28,874 nt of DNA from an uncultured Lachnospiraceae bacterium (lineage in GTDB: Bacteria; Bacillota; Clostridia; Lachnospirales; Lachnospiraceae): NCBI GenBank assembly GCA_910577675.1, contig CAJTOR010000005.1, positions 1 to 28,874 on the forward strand, read 5' to 3'. Shown here one piece after another: positions 16,837-24,253 of this stretch (positions are counted from its first letter, which is position 1; every line of letters starts with the position of its first letter). The position numbers were made by a program, and so were the translations under genes. The notes beneath the pieces are model-generated. The model worked only from the letters and a program-made list of their open reading frames with translations, was not told where the DNA came from and did not search any database.

Positions 16837-17271
16837 ATGGATTACAAATTTTATGGATGGGAGCATGCGGATGCCCCAGCAATTACGGATGAATTCAGCG
16901 GTATCAAAACACCGATTGATCTCTATGATGCACTGTCCGACCTGTGGTGCGGGTATACCTGCGCGCCGAGAATGCGGGGAAATTGGACGAAGGAGAACAA
17001 AACACTCGGGCAGTGCTCAATCACCGCTTTCCTGGCGCAGGATATTTTTGGCGGCAAGGTCTATGGGATTTTGCGGGATGGCGGGAATTACCACTGCTAT
17101 AATGTGGTTTCAGACTGTGTGTTTGACCTTACCAGCGAGCAGTTCGGGAATGAAGTGTTAAACTATACCGATAATCCCGAACAGTTCAGGGAAGTCCATT
17201 TTGCAAAGGAGGAAAAGCGGCAGCGCTACGAATATCTCAGGAATGAACTGAAAAAACGTTTTTCTGTCTAG
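16837..17271 (+). CDS. YunG-like protein
   Basis: A 144-residue protein resembling Bacillus YunG. The family signature region TLGQCSITAFLAQDIFGG (about residues 53-70) is followed by HCYNVV and FDLTSEQFG. The spaced Cys, His and Asp recall a papain or transglutaminase-like arrangement, but no activity is established. AGGAGGT lies 11 bases before the ATG at 16837. An in-frame TTG at 16813 overlaps the GC-rich spacer and is less likely. It follows the amidase gene closely. Its last 35 bases overlap the end of the convergent membrane-protein gene. Confidence 0.75.
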   Translation: MDYKFYGWEHADAPAITDEFSGIKTPIDLYDALSDLWCGYTCAPRMRGNWTKENKTLGQCSITAFLAQDIFGGKVYGILRDGGNYHCYNVVSDCVFDLTSEQFGNEVLNYTDNPEQFREVHFAKEEKRQRYEYLRNELKKRFSV

Positions 17272-17956
17272 CAGCACAAGGAGCAGGTTTGGACAGATGG
17301 TTTTGCAGGTGGGAAAGGACTGCCGCCGCCAATAGCAAAAACAGGATGATCCCCATTCCGCAGCACAGGAAGTACCGCTCCGGCAGAATTGTGATTATAG
17401 GGTCGGTAGCAGCATCAAAAATCCAGTCATTGTTATCAAAAAGGATATGGTGCATCCGGTAGAAAGCGCTGTGGAAATCAAAAAGGAAGAGGAGCAGGCA
17501 GGCAAAGGGGACAATAACACAGAGCCGTGCAGTAAAGTGGAGGGTACGGGAAAATTCGGCAGGAAGGTTAGCGGGGATTTGAAGTCTGCTTTTCAGGCAC
17601 CTCTTGCCCCTTCCCCACACTTTGAGGGCAATGAGCAGAACCCCTGCAAAGAAACAGACCGGAACAGCAAGGGACAGATAGGAAAACAATGTCTTTGTTT
17701 CGGCAAAATGTGACAGCGCGGAGGGCGAGGAAGGAAAATCGGGGAAGGAGAGGCTGCCCCGGTAGAACAGCGAACAGTATTCAATCAGGTGGTCATAGTT
17801 CCTTAAAACCACCTCCTTTGTCAGCCCGCTTTCGGATATAATTTTGAGCGGCTGTGCAAGCAGATGGTAAAACCCCCGGCAGTGGATTATCAAAGTGGTG
17901 CCAAGGCAGACCAGGGCGATAAAAAATAAAAATCCGGAAATAAAAGTAAAGAGCAA
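17237..17956 (-). CDS. DUF1461 membrane protein, Lit-like
   Basis: A 239-residue integral membrane protein with four hydrophobic segments (about residues 2-28, 92-115, 140-162, 193-216). Extracytoplasmic motifs include FYRMHHILFDNNDWIFD (about 162-178) and TDPIITILPERYFL, diagnostic of the DUF1461/TIGR01906 family. Some members of this family are the lipoprotein intramolecular transacylase Lit, which makes lyso-form lipoproteins. By that precedent it may remodel lipoproteins, which is an inference. The start codon is TTG: AGGGG lies 7 bases before it on the minus strand. That ribosome binding site forms one arm of the hairpin at 17961-18005, so translation may be restricted. Its 3' end overlaps the YunG-like gene by 35 bases. 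Confidence 0.78.
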   Translation of the reverse strand: MLFTFISGFLFFIALVCLGTTLIIHCRGFYHLLAQPLKIISESGLTKEVVLRNYDHLIEYCSLFYRGSLSFPDFPSSPSALSHFAETKTLFSYLSLAVPVCFFAGVLLIALKVWGRGKRCLKSRLQIPANLPAEFSRTLHFTARLCVIVPFACLLLFLFDFHSAFYRMHHILFDNNDWIFDAATDPIITILPERYFLCCGMGIILFLLLAAAVLSHLQNHLSKPAPCAARQKNVFSVHS

Positions 17957-17960
17957 TGGA

Positions 17961-18005
17961 AAACCCCTCCCGTGTTTTTTTAACAGTCTGCACGGAAAGG
18001 GGTTT
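17961..18005 (-). terminator. Hairpin: FliK-like gene terminator overlapping the next RBS
   Basis: AAACCCCT...CCGTG (17961-17974) pairs with CACGG...AGGGGTTT (17991-18005). On the minus strand it lies about 55 bases after the FliK-like gene and ends in TTTT. Its right arm on that strand contains the GGGAGGGG ribosome binding site of the Lit-like gene. On the plus strand a longer T-run follows, so it could also work from that side. Confidence 0.7.
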
Positions 18006-18058
18006 TTTTATGCGTGTTTAAAGATGGAATCCCTGAAATGTTAAATGACTTGCGAAGG

Positions 18059-20428
18059 TTATGCCCGGATGTCGAACGAGTACCGTTTCATTGATGTGCC
18101 GCCTGTTTCAGGCGATAACATATCGCGCACGGGGTTGGCAGCCCGGTCGCGCTTTTCGATGCGCGCGTCCAGTGTGTAGCCCTTGTTTTTCAGCATGGAA
18201 GCAAAATCCGATATATTCTCCGTGGTAAGCGAGGCGCTGATTGCATCCGGTAGATAAAATCTTGCTGTAACAATTGTTTCGGCAAGCGAGAGGTGGATAT
18301 CCATTGGCCCCATGTGTTCCATATCCAGATGCAACAGTACACTTGGGGCTTTGTTTGCTTTTGCCGCAGTCCGGCGGTTCGTATACACATATAATTCCGC
18401 GTGCGCATTTTTTCCGGAAAGTTTGAGCGGAAGCTGCACATAGGGGAAAAGCTGGTTCAGGGCTTTCATAAAATCGATATTTTCGCGGATCCCTGCGGCT
18501 GTATCCTGGAAAGCGGGTGCGTCCACACTGCGGGACGGGAGCTTTTCGATAAAGGAAAGGTCTTTGTCCAAGCGCTTGTAAAAGTCTGCGACACCATCCT
18601 CTTGCAACAGTGTTTCCGGCTTTAAGGAAAAGCGGTCTTTTAGCATATGCTTTAATATTTTCTGGTAGGATTCGGATGCCAGATAGGAGGATGAAGACGG
18701 GGAATCCCCCTCTTCGTCCTCCGCCTCAAGCAGCAGGGAGAGAAGTTTTTCCACTGTGATATCCCCATCTTCCAGTTCCTTCCTCGCACTTGCTGACAAC
18801 TTGCCTTTTAACAGGTTGGAAAGTTCCAGGCGCTTTGCCTTTGGCAGTATGGCACCCAGTTCGGAACGGTTAAGGCAGAGGGCGGAAAACTGGTTTACCA
18901 GCGAAAATATTTCTGCGGTCTGCAAGGCGGTTGGAAGGAGTGATGCCGCTTCCGGCAAAATGGCAGAGAGCGGGGTGGGTGGTGGAGCCTGCATATTCGT
19001 CGCCTTCGCTACATTGTTTCCGCCAAACAGGTTTCCGGCACTCTGTAAGAGGGAGCGGAAGAGGGAGGCGACAGTGGATGGCTGCGAGGCTTTTCCAGCC
19101 GCATTTTCGGGCGATGCGGTATTTCCGGCAGCCGTTGCATTTTTGGATTTATCCATGACATTCCCAGGGCTTGCGGCAGAATCCTCGTTATTAACGCCTG
19201 CTTTCCCCGCACTTTCAGATATTTCCACTGTGCTACCCGCCGTATTTTCTGCCAGGGTGTTTGGTACATCACTCTTCTGTGCCGCATTTTCGGTGGTATC
19301 AGGCACCATAGTATCGGGGCTGGCTGCATCTGTACCTGGCAAGGTAGGGGCTCCCTCCGTATTATTAACTGTGCCATCCGGGGTTGCAATCCCCCCCATC
19401 TCCGTCTGCCCGCCGGAAGGATTCTGATTCTGCAACAGGTTTTCAGCCAGGGAAAGAATTTGCTGCACCACTTCCCTGAGCGTTGCGGAACCGTTTGCAA
19501 CCGCCGCGCACAATTCGCGGGAAAGTCCTGCCTGCTCGAGAGTATCGGCAAGCGTAAGTGCCTCCTCCTGTGTAAGAAGAGCCAGGGAGGAGAGAGGCAG
19601 GTCTGCGGCAGGAAGATTTGGAAGGGAAGTGCCGCCCGCAATATCTAAAGCAGAGGTATTGATATTGGCTCCATGTGCGGTATCCCCGCCAGAAATATTA
19701 TTGTTGTCAAATAACATATGGAGCAGTTCGCTGTTTAAAACCTCCGCCTCCGCCGCGTTCCCGCCGTTTAACAGGGAGGAGAGCGTGTCCGTAAATTCCC
19801 CTGCGGCGCGCTCTGCAAGCTGCATAATACGGTGTTCGTAATTCAGGTATGAGGTAAGCGCACGGGCGTTTACCTCGTTCACCGGCAAGCCCTGCTTGTG
19901 CAGGATGGCAAGCGTGTGGAACGAGATACCCCGCAGATTTGCAGACTGGCGCAGCATAAGCTGGATGGTGTTCTTATCGACGGAAAGCCCTTCGTCCAGG
20001 AGGGCGCGGACCATTGAAACATTGCGTTCCGAGCGCGGCAGACCTGCCGCGTCAAGCGCCTTGTCAATGGTAAGTTCCGTGGAAGCGGCGCGCGGGTCAG
20101 TCATAAGTTTTAGGGAGACGAGGGAGCCGCTTGCCTCCGTTACGCGGAATGTGGCCTGCTCCCCGATGGCAAGCTGCACGGCATCATCGATATTTCCGGT
20201 AAGGACATGGCTGTCCGGAAGCTGAATTTTAATCTCATGTCCGCGCAGGTCGATAACCTCCCCGCGGACAAACTGCCCCTGTGAGAAATTGACACCCTGT
20301 GCGCGCCCCTGGACCTGCGTGGCGGCAGAAGAATTGCCGCCGCTTGAAACGGCTTTTCCCGTCTTTGAGAAGCGGCCAGAAAGCGGAGTATTGGTTGAAT
20401 TAGTAATGCGTTGATCGTAACCGGGCAT
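18059..20428 (-). CDS. FliK-like hook-length-control family protein
   Basis: A 789-residue protein. After a short polar start, residues about 50-115 form a beta-rich domain (GQFVRGEVIDLRGHEIKIQLP). Alpha-helical parts follow to about 330, then an Asn/Thr/Pro/Ala/Gly-rich low-complexity stretch (about 345-480). The C-terminal ~110 residues, with LPLKLSGKNAHAELYVYTNR, LLHLDMEHMGPMDIHLSL and FASMLKNKGYTLDARIEK, match the FliK C-terminal domain. FliK sets flagellar hook length in the export apparatus, but no other flagellar gene lies in this window, so the role here is uncertain. The frame is open 40 codons further upstream into a transposon relic, but AAAGGA before the ATG at 20428 and the MPGYDQRI start support the shorter form. 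The low-complexity middle is normal for the family. Confidence 0.8.
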   Translation of the reverse strand: MPGYDQRITNSTNTPLSGRFSKTGKAVSSGGNSSAATQVQGRAQGVNFSQGQFVRGEVIDLRGHEIKIQLPDSHVLTGNIDDAVQLAIGEQATFRVTEASGSLVSLKLMTDPRAASTELTIDKALDAAGLPRSERNVSMVRALLDEGLSVDKNTIQLMLRQSANLRGISFHTLAILHKQGLPVNEVNARALTSYLNYEHRIMQLAERAAGEFTDTLSSLLNGGNAAEAEVLNSELLHMLFDNNNISGGDTAHGANINTSALDIAGGTSLPNLPAADLPLSSLALLTQEEALTLADTLEQAGLSRELCAAVANGSATLREVVQQILSLAENLLQNQNPSGGQTEMGGIATPDGTVNNTEGAPTLPGTDAASPDTMVPDTTENAAQKSDVPNTLAENTAGSTVEISESAGKAGVNNEDSAASPGNVMDKSKNATAAGNTASPENAAGKASQPSTVASLFRSLLQSAGNLFGGNNVAKATNMQAPPPTPLSAILPEAASLLPTALQTAEIFSLVNQFSALCLNRSELGAILPKAKRLELSNLLKGKLSASARKELEDGDITVEKLLSLLLEAEDEEGDSPSSSSYLASESYQKILKHMLKDRFSLKPETLLQEDGVADFYKRLDKDLSFIEKLPSRSVDAPAFQDTAAGIRENIDFMKALNQLFPYVQLPLKLSGKNAHAELYVYTNRRTAAKANKAPSVLLHLDMEHMGPMDIHLSLAETIVTARFYLPDAISASLTTENISDFASMLKNKGYTLDARIEKRDRAANPVRDMLSPETGGTSMKRYSFDIRA

Positions 20429-20520
20429 GGGGGAATCCTTTCTGTGGTAAATTATAAATAATATATAATTATTTATCGGAAGATTGTGGGGAAAATATAA
20501 GGGAATCCCAAATTCTTTTT

Positions 20521-20580
20521 TATCCTCTTCCAGCAAGAAGACTCCCACCTCTTAGGTGGGAGATGAATTGTGACCCTTAT
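20521..20580 (+). mobile_element. Relic of an IS605-type right end
   Basis: CTCCCACCT-ctt-AGGTGGGAG (20542-20562) is a perfect 9-bp hairpin, followed by GATGAATTG and CCTTATCCAC. In the plus frame the codons before and into the hairpin read SSSKKTPTS and then a stop at 20553-20555, a typical TnpB C-terminus. The rest of tnpB is missing. This fits the end of an IS200/IS605-type element whose body was lost. The minus-strand FliK-like open frame runs through it by chance. Confidence 0.55.
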
Positions 20581-20594
20581 CCACTTGACTTTTG

Positions 20595-20624
20595 TTGGCA
20601 TTTGGGATGGAGGAGTGGTATAAT
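20595..20624 (+). promoter_or_regulatory. Promoter of the GNAT gene
   Basis: TTGGCA (20595-20600) and a perfect TATAAT (20619-20624) are 18 bases apart, directly after the transposon relic. Confidence 0.6.
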
Positions 20625-20787
20625 TAAAGTAATAAATATATTTTAGGGATTTTGTAAATGAAATTTTGGGAATGGAAAAATATGGGAACTAAACAAGCAG
20701 GTTTGTCCACTGTGTGGTAATATGGCGATTGTCCGCCGTAAAGATCTGCGATGGATATATGCCCGCCTGATAGTTAAGGAGAACGAG

Positions 20788-21204
20788 ATGGAATTGAAAG
20801 TAGTGACAGAGTATGATAAAGAATTTGTTATGAGTATTGATAAGCATGTGGACGATGTGGCTTATGCCAGCCGGGTATATACAAAATCCGGTTATGTTAT
20901 CTGGGTGGGAGATGAGCGGGCTGGAATAATATCACATTGTATTCTGTGGGATAATCTTCCATTTATGAATTTACTATTTGTTAAGGAGGAGTACCGGCAT
21001 AAAGGGTATGCAAAGCAGGCAATTATCAGTTGGGAAAATGAAATGAAAAAACGGGGTTATAAGATGACGCTGATTTCCACGCAGGTTGATGAGGGGGCAC
21101 AGCATCTGTATAGGAAACTGGGATATGTGGATTGCGGTGGATTGGTATTTCATAACACGCCGTTTGACCAGCCCATGGAAATGTTTTTTAGGAAAGTTTT
21201 GTAG
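20788..21204 (+). CDS. GNAT-family N-acetyltransferase
   Basis: A 138-residue acetyl-CoA-dependent acetyltransferase of the GNAT fold. The acetyl-CoA loop region (FVKEEYRHKGYAKQAIISWENE, about residues 70-91) fits motif A, and LYRKLGYVDCGG is the usual motif B ending. AAGGAG lies 6 bases before the ATG at 20788. The frame could open 22 codons earlier, but that segment has no ribosome binding site. The substrate cannot be told from the sequence. It is monocistronic. Confidence 0.85.
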   Translation: MELKVVTEYDKEFVMSIDKHVDDVAYASRVYTKSGYVIWVGDERAGIISHCILWDNLPFMNLLFVKEEYRHKGYAKQAIISWENEMKKRGYKMTLISTQVDEGAQHLYRKLGYVDCGGLVFHNTPFDQPMEMFFRKVL

Positions 21205-21221
21205 GTGAGTTTTGTAAGTAA

Positions 21222-21256
21222 GTTTTGTGAGTAAATCTCATACAAAACTGATTTGT
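21222..21256 (+). terminator. Probable terminator of the GNAT gene
   Basis: AGTTTTGT-GAG pairs with CTC-ATACAAAACT with a two-base bulge and GATTTGTT follows. It lies just after the GNAT stop codon. The preceding bases repeat AGTTTTGT twice. Confidence 0.5.
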
Positions 21257-21409
21257 TATATTATGAAAATGGTTTATGGATTAGTTCGATTTCGTGCATT
21301 GAAGATAACTATTTTTTACACATTCGGTTAAAATAGGGCTTGGCAGGGATAATTAATCTGCTTTACATGAAACGTTTTGCCACCGCGAAACTATCTTTCC
21401 CATCTCATA

Positions 21410-21443
21410 GCGGCAGTAGAAAAAAACTCTGCCGCCTTTTTTG
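21410..21443 (+). terminator. Orphan terminator
   Basis: GCGGCAG (21410-21416) and CTGCCGC (21429-21435) form a perfect stem followed by CTTTTTT. It is a strong terminator with no reading frame immediately upstream, so it may end a small RNA starting in 21260-21380. The region 21257-21409 shows no coding sequence and no clear promoter. Confidence 0.75.
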
Positions 21444-21624
21444 TGTATTTTACGGGGGAATTATTATAATTTTGATTGATAACTTGACATGGGGATGTGC
21501 AGTATGATATCTTAAACTATCCGAAAAAATAATTGGGGGCGGGGGAAATAGTATAATTTTAGAATTTTGACAAAGCGGTTGGTGGAAAGTCTAGCACAGG
21601 CACTGGAAAAATGGAGGGATTTTT

Positions 21625-22293
21625 ATGCTGTTGATTCAGAACATTCGACTTAGTTGGGATAAAAATGAGCGCGGGGCAAAAGGTGAGGATGTGCGCCGTT
21701 CATTTCCGCCCGCCTATCCGGTGGGACATCAGCTTTTTGGGGAGGCAGTTGTCCAGAACCTGTACTTTTATCAGGAAGAAGACCGCATAATGGATTATAA
21801 TCAGGCAGAATATTTTTTCATGGAAAAGAGTCTGCCGCGAATCGGGTTTACGAAGGAGCAGGCAGCAGAGGAGGCAAAAAAGCGGATTGAATGGACAAAA
21901 AAGCATCAGTACCAGAGCTATCCTTCCATCGATGCGCTGAATTTGGCGAACCTGTCCGTCTGTGCAAAGGAAAATCAGGTAGAGATCACATTTTTCTATG
22001 ATGAACAGCGCAGCGGCGTGCCCGTCCGCAGAGGACATAACAAGGATTTCCTAAATCCGGACTCAAGGTTTTACCAGAAGGATAATCTGAATGAAACTGC
22101 CTTTATATTAGGAAAAAATCAATATGGGCGGATTATATGGAATGAGAGAAAGGTGGATTACGACCAGGGGACATGGTATTATGAATTCCATATTTATAAT
22201 TTGATTTATTTAACAGAAAATAAATTCCCGGATAATATTTTTCTTCAGACCGAGCCTGATTATATATATCGCCAGCTTGCAAGACTGTATTGA
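21625..22293 (+). CDS. Hypothetical protein, unrecognised
   Basis: A 222-residue soluble protein with no signal peptide or membrane span. I do not recognise the family. It starts MLLIQNIRLSWDKNERG. Notable stretches are an aromatic-rich, charged middle (HQYQSYPSIDALNLANLSV), a basic GVPVRRGHNKDFLNP segment and an aromatic C-terminus (YYEFHIYNLIYLTENKFPDN). GGAGGG lies 6 bases before the ATG. It stands alone between the orphan terminator and an inverted repeat, so the context gives no hint. The clean frame and ribosome binding site make it a real gene. Confidence 0.75.
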   Translation: MLLIQNIRLSWDKNERGAKGEDVRRSFPPAYPVGHQLFGEAVVQNLYFYQEEDRIMDYNQAEYFFMEKSLPRIGFTKEQAAEEAKKRIEWTKKHQYQSYPSIDALNLANLSVCAKENQVEITFFYDEQRSGVPVRRGHNKDFLNPDSRFYQKDNLNETAFILGKNQYGRIIWNERKVDYDQGTWYYEFHIYNLIYLTENKFPDNIFLQTEPDYIYRQLARLY

Positions 22294-22342
22294 TTTCGCA
22301 TGGCGGGGACAGATCAGTTATTGTATTGTTTCGGGAAATTTT

Positions 22343-22406
22343 TTGCAGTTTCCCCGTTTTGGAAATTAAATATATATTTTTGTATAATAAAACAGGGAAA
22401 CTGCAA
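22343..22406. repeat. 18-bp inverted repeat between convergent genes
   Basis: TTGCAGTTTCCCCGTTTT (22343-22360) and AAAACAGGGAAACTGCAA (22389-22406) are complementary at 17 of 18 positions with a 28-base AT-rich loop. It lies between the unknown gene and galT, which converge. There is no T-run on the downstream side of either strand, so it is not a standard terminator and may be a small mobile element or RNA hairpin. Confidence 0.6.
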
Positions 22407-22449
22407 GGATGTTTAATTTTAAACAGAGTTAAGAATATTTCTCCGATTT

Positions 22450-23940
22450 CTATAATGTATGGATAAATTTAAGGAACGCTTCTTTCCCCGATGGGGTGCG
22501 CTTAAATACACCTGCGTCGGCGAGAACCTCGGCAAAGACTGCGCCGATTTCCTCCTTCACGATATCATTTGCATTCTCTGCCGCAATATCATTCCTGCGC
22601 GCGCGGATCTCATTAAGCCAGGTGGCATGTGGTTCCATCTCCGGATGTTCTTTTATATCGACACCGTTTAAAAGCATTTCTGCCATTGTGCCAAGCTCAT
22701 TTGCAAGCCGCCCCGGGAGCACGGCGAGCCCCATCACCTCAATCAGTCCGATATTTTCCTTTTTGATATGGTGAAGCGTTGGGTTCGGGTGGTAAAGACC
22801 GAGCGGACGCTCCTTCGTTGTCAGGTTATTGCGCAGAACAAGGTCACATTCAAAAAGTTCGCCGCGCCTGCGGGCAATCGGTGTGATTGTATTATGCGGT
22901 GTGCCATCCGTTTCGGCGAAAACGGTTGCCGACTCATCCGTGTAAGCCCTCCACGCGTTAAGCACCTTTGCGCAGGCGCGGGAGAGTGTGGTGCGGTCGG
23001 CACTCTGTAAGCGGATTACGGACATCGGCCATTTGACAATGCCAGCCGTGATATTTTCAAAACCCGGGAGCATGAAATGTTCCTCAATCGGCGCGGTTTC
23101 CATAGCGAATGTGTAATGCCCGCCCTGGAAATGCTCGTGACTCAGAATTGAGCCGCCCACAATCGGAAGGTCAGCGTTGGAGCCGATAAAATAGTGGGGC
23201 AGGAATTCGAGAACATCAAATAACTTATCAAATACTGCATTGTCAATCTGCATCGGAATATGTTCCTCGCGGAATACAATACAGTGCTCATTATAATAGC
23301 CGTATGGGGAATATTGTAAATACCATGCCGAGCCATTTACCGTCATCGGAACCGGGCGAAGGTTCTGGCGTGCCGGGTGGGAAACAGTGCCGGCGAAGCC
23401 TGTATTTTCGATGCAGAGTTGGCAGGCAGGGTAGGAAACTTTGGTGGCAAGTTTCGCCGCGGCAATGTCGCGCGGGTCTTTCTCCGGCTTTGAGCGGTTG
23501 ATTGTAATATCGAGCGAACCGTATTCACTCTCGTAAACCCAGTGTAAATCTTTTGCAATGCGCGCGGCGCGGACATAGTCGGTGTCCTTGCTGAACTGAT
23601 AGTACCAGTCGGTTGCAGCCTCGGGACTTTTTTCGTACACTTCTTTAAATTTTGAGATCACTTCCCTTGGCATAGGGGTTAAAATTCCCATCAATTTAGT
23701 GTCGAAACGGTCGCGGGCGGAAGTTGTGTCCTCGATGATGCCCTGTAGTATGGCATGGTCAACCAGTGCGGTTAAGATTTCTTCAAGCGGGAGTTTTTCC
23801 GTGGGAGTGGGGGTTTCCCACTGGGAAACATGCAGCACATCCATAAGCTGGTTGCGCGCGCAGATTTCATCATCCGCGGTAATAAGGTTCCTTGCAATGC
23901 CGTAGTCAAGCAGTGCCTTTATTGCATCGATAACGTTCAT
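22450..23940 (-). CDS. galT: Class II galactose-1-phosphate uridylyltransferase
   Basis: A 496-residue GalT of the second (Firmicutes) type, which swaps UMP between UDP-glucose and galactose-1-phosphate in the Leloir pathway. Key regions are YGYYNEHCIVFREEHIPMQI (about residues 213-232) and GGSILSHEHFQGGHYTFAMETAP (about 262-284), containing the histidines of the nucleotidyl-transfer site. The length is typical of this type, much longer than E. coli GalT. GAAAGGCGG lies before the ATG. galK and galE are not in this window, so it is separated from the usual gal cluster. It is a lone minus-strand gene, divergent from fabH. Confidence 0.93.
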   Translation of the reverse strand: MNVIDAIKALLDYGIARNLITADDEICARNQLMDVLHVSQWETPTPTEKLPLEEILTALVDHAILQGIIEDTTSARDRFDTKLMGILTPMPREVISKFKEVYEKSPEAATDWYYQFSKDTDYVRAARIAKDLHWVYESEYGSLDITINRSKPEKDPRDIAAAKLATKVSYPACQLCIENTGFAGTVSHPARQNLRPVPMTVNGSAWYLQYSPYGYYNEHCIVFREEHIPMQIDNAVFDKLFDVLEFLPHYFIGSNADLPIVGGSILSHEHFQGGHYTFAMETAPIEEHFMLPGFENITAGIVKWPMSVIRLQSADRTTLSRACAKVLNAWRAYTDESATVFAETDGTPHNTITPIARRRGELFECDLVLRNNLTTKERPLGLYHPNPTLHHIKKENIGLIEVMGLAVLPGRLANELGTMAEMLLNGVDIKEHPEMEPHATWLNEIRARRNDIAAENANDIVKEEIGAVFAEVLADAGVFKRTPSGKEAFLKFIHTL

Positions 23941-24110
23941 ATGTAATACCGCCTTTCGTTAATTTTGGGTTATGTCCAGTATATCATACTTTTGGCGGGA
24001 TGAAAAGATTAAAAAACATAATTTTTGTTAATAAGCAGGAAAAATGTTGGAAATGGATAATTTTATTTTCGGTGTTGGAATTATCACCGGTGTGGCAAAG
24101 GATTTACCAC

Positions 24111-24139
24111 TTGCTTTTTTTATTTATATATGCTAGGAT
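24111..24139 (+). promoter_or_regulatory. Candidate fabH promoter
   Basis: TTGCTT (24111-24116) and TAGGAT (24134-24139) are 17 bases apart. Initiation would fall about 24146, just before the hairpin at 24156-24215. The rest of 23941-24253 holds the galT start signals and no other gene. Confidence 0.5.
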
Positions 24140-24155
24140 TAGCGTAATGAATTAG

Positions 24156-24215
24156 TACCCTGGCAACTGGATATGTCTTAGGCTGTTGCTGCAAGGTTTT
24201 CGTTTTTTCAGGGTA
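24156..24215 (+). ncRNA. Possible structured leader of fabH
   Basis: TACCCTG (24156-24162) pairs with CAGGGTA (24209-24215), with an inner GCAAC/GTTGC (24163-24167 and 24184-24188). It lies between the promoter and start codon of fabH. I do not match it to a known riboswitch. It could instead overlap a protein operator, since TTAGTACC at 24152 looks like half of a FapR-type site. Confidence 0.35.
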
Positions 24216-24253
24216 TAAGAACGAGGGTGGCAATGGAGGGATTGGAGTATAGA

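Noticed and set aside
20429..20548. Longer N-terminus for the FliK-like protein
   Set aside because: The extension translates non-coding leader and the transposon relic, and a good ribosome binding site and typical start lie at 20428.
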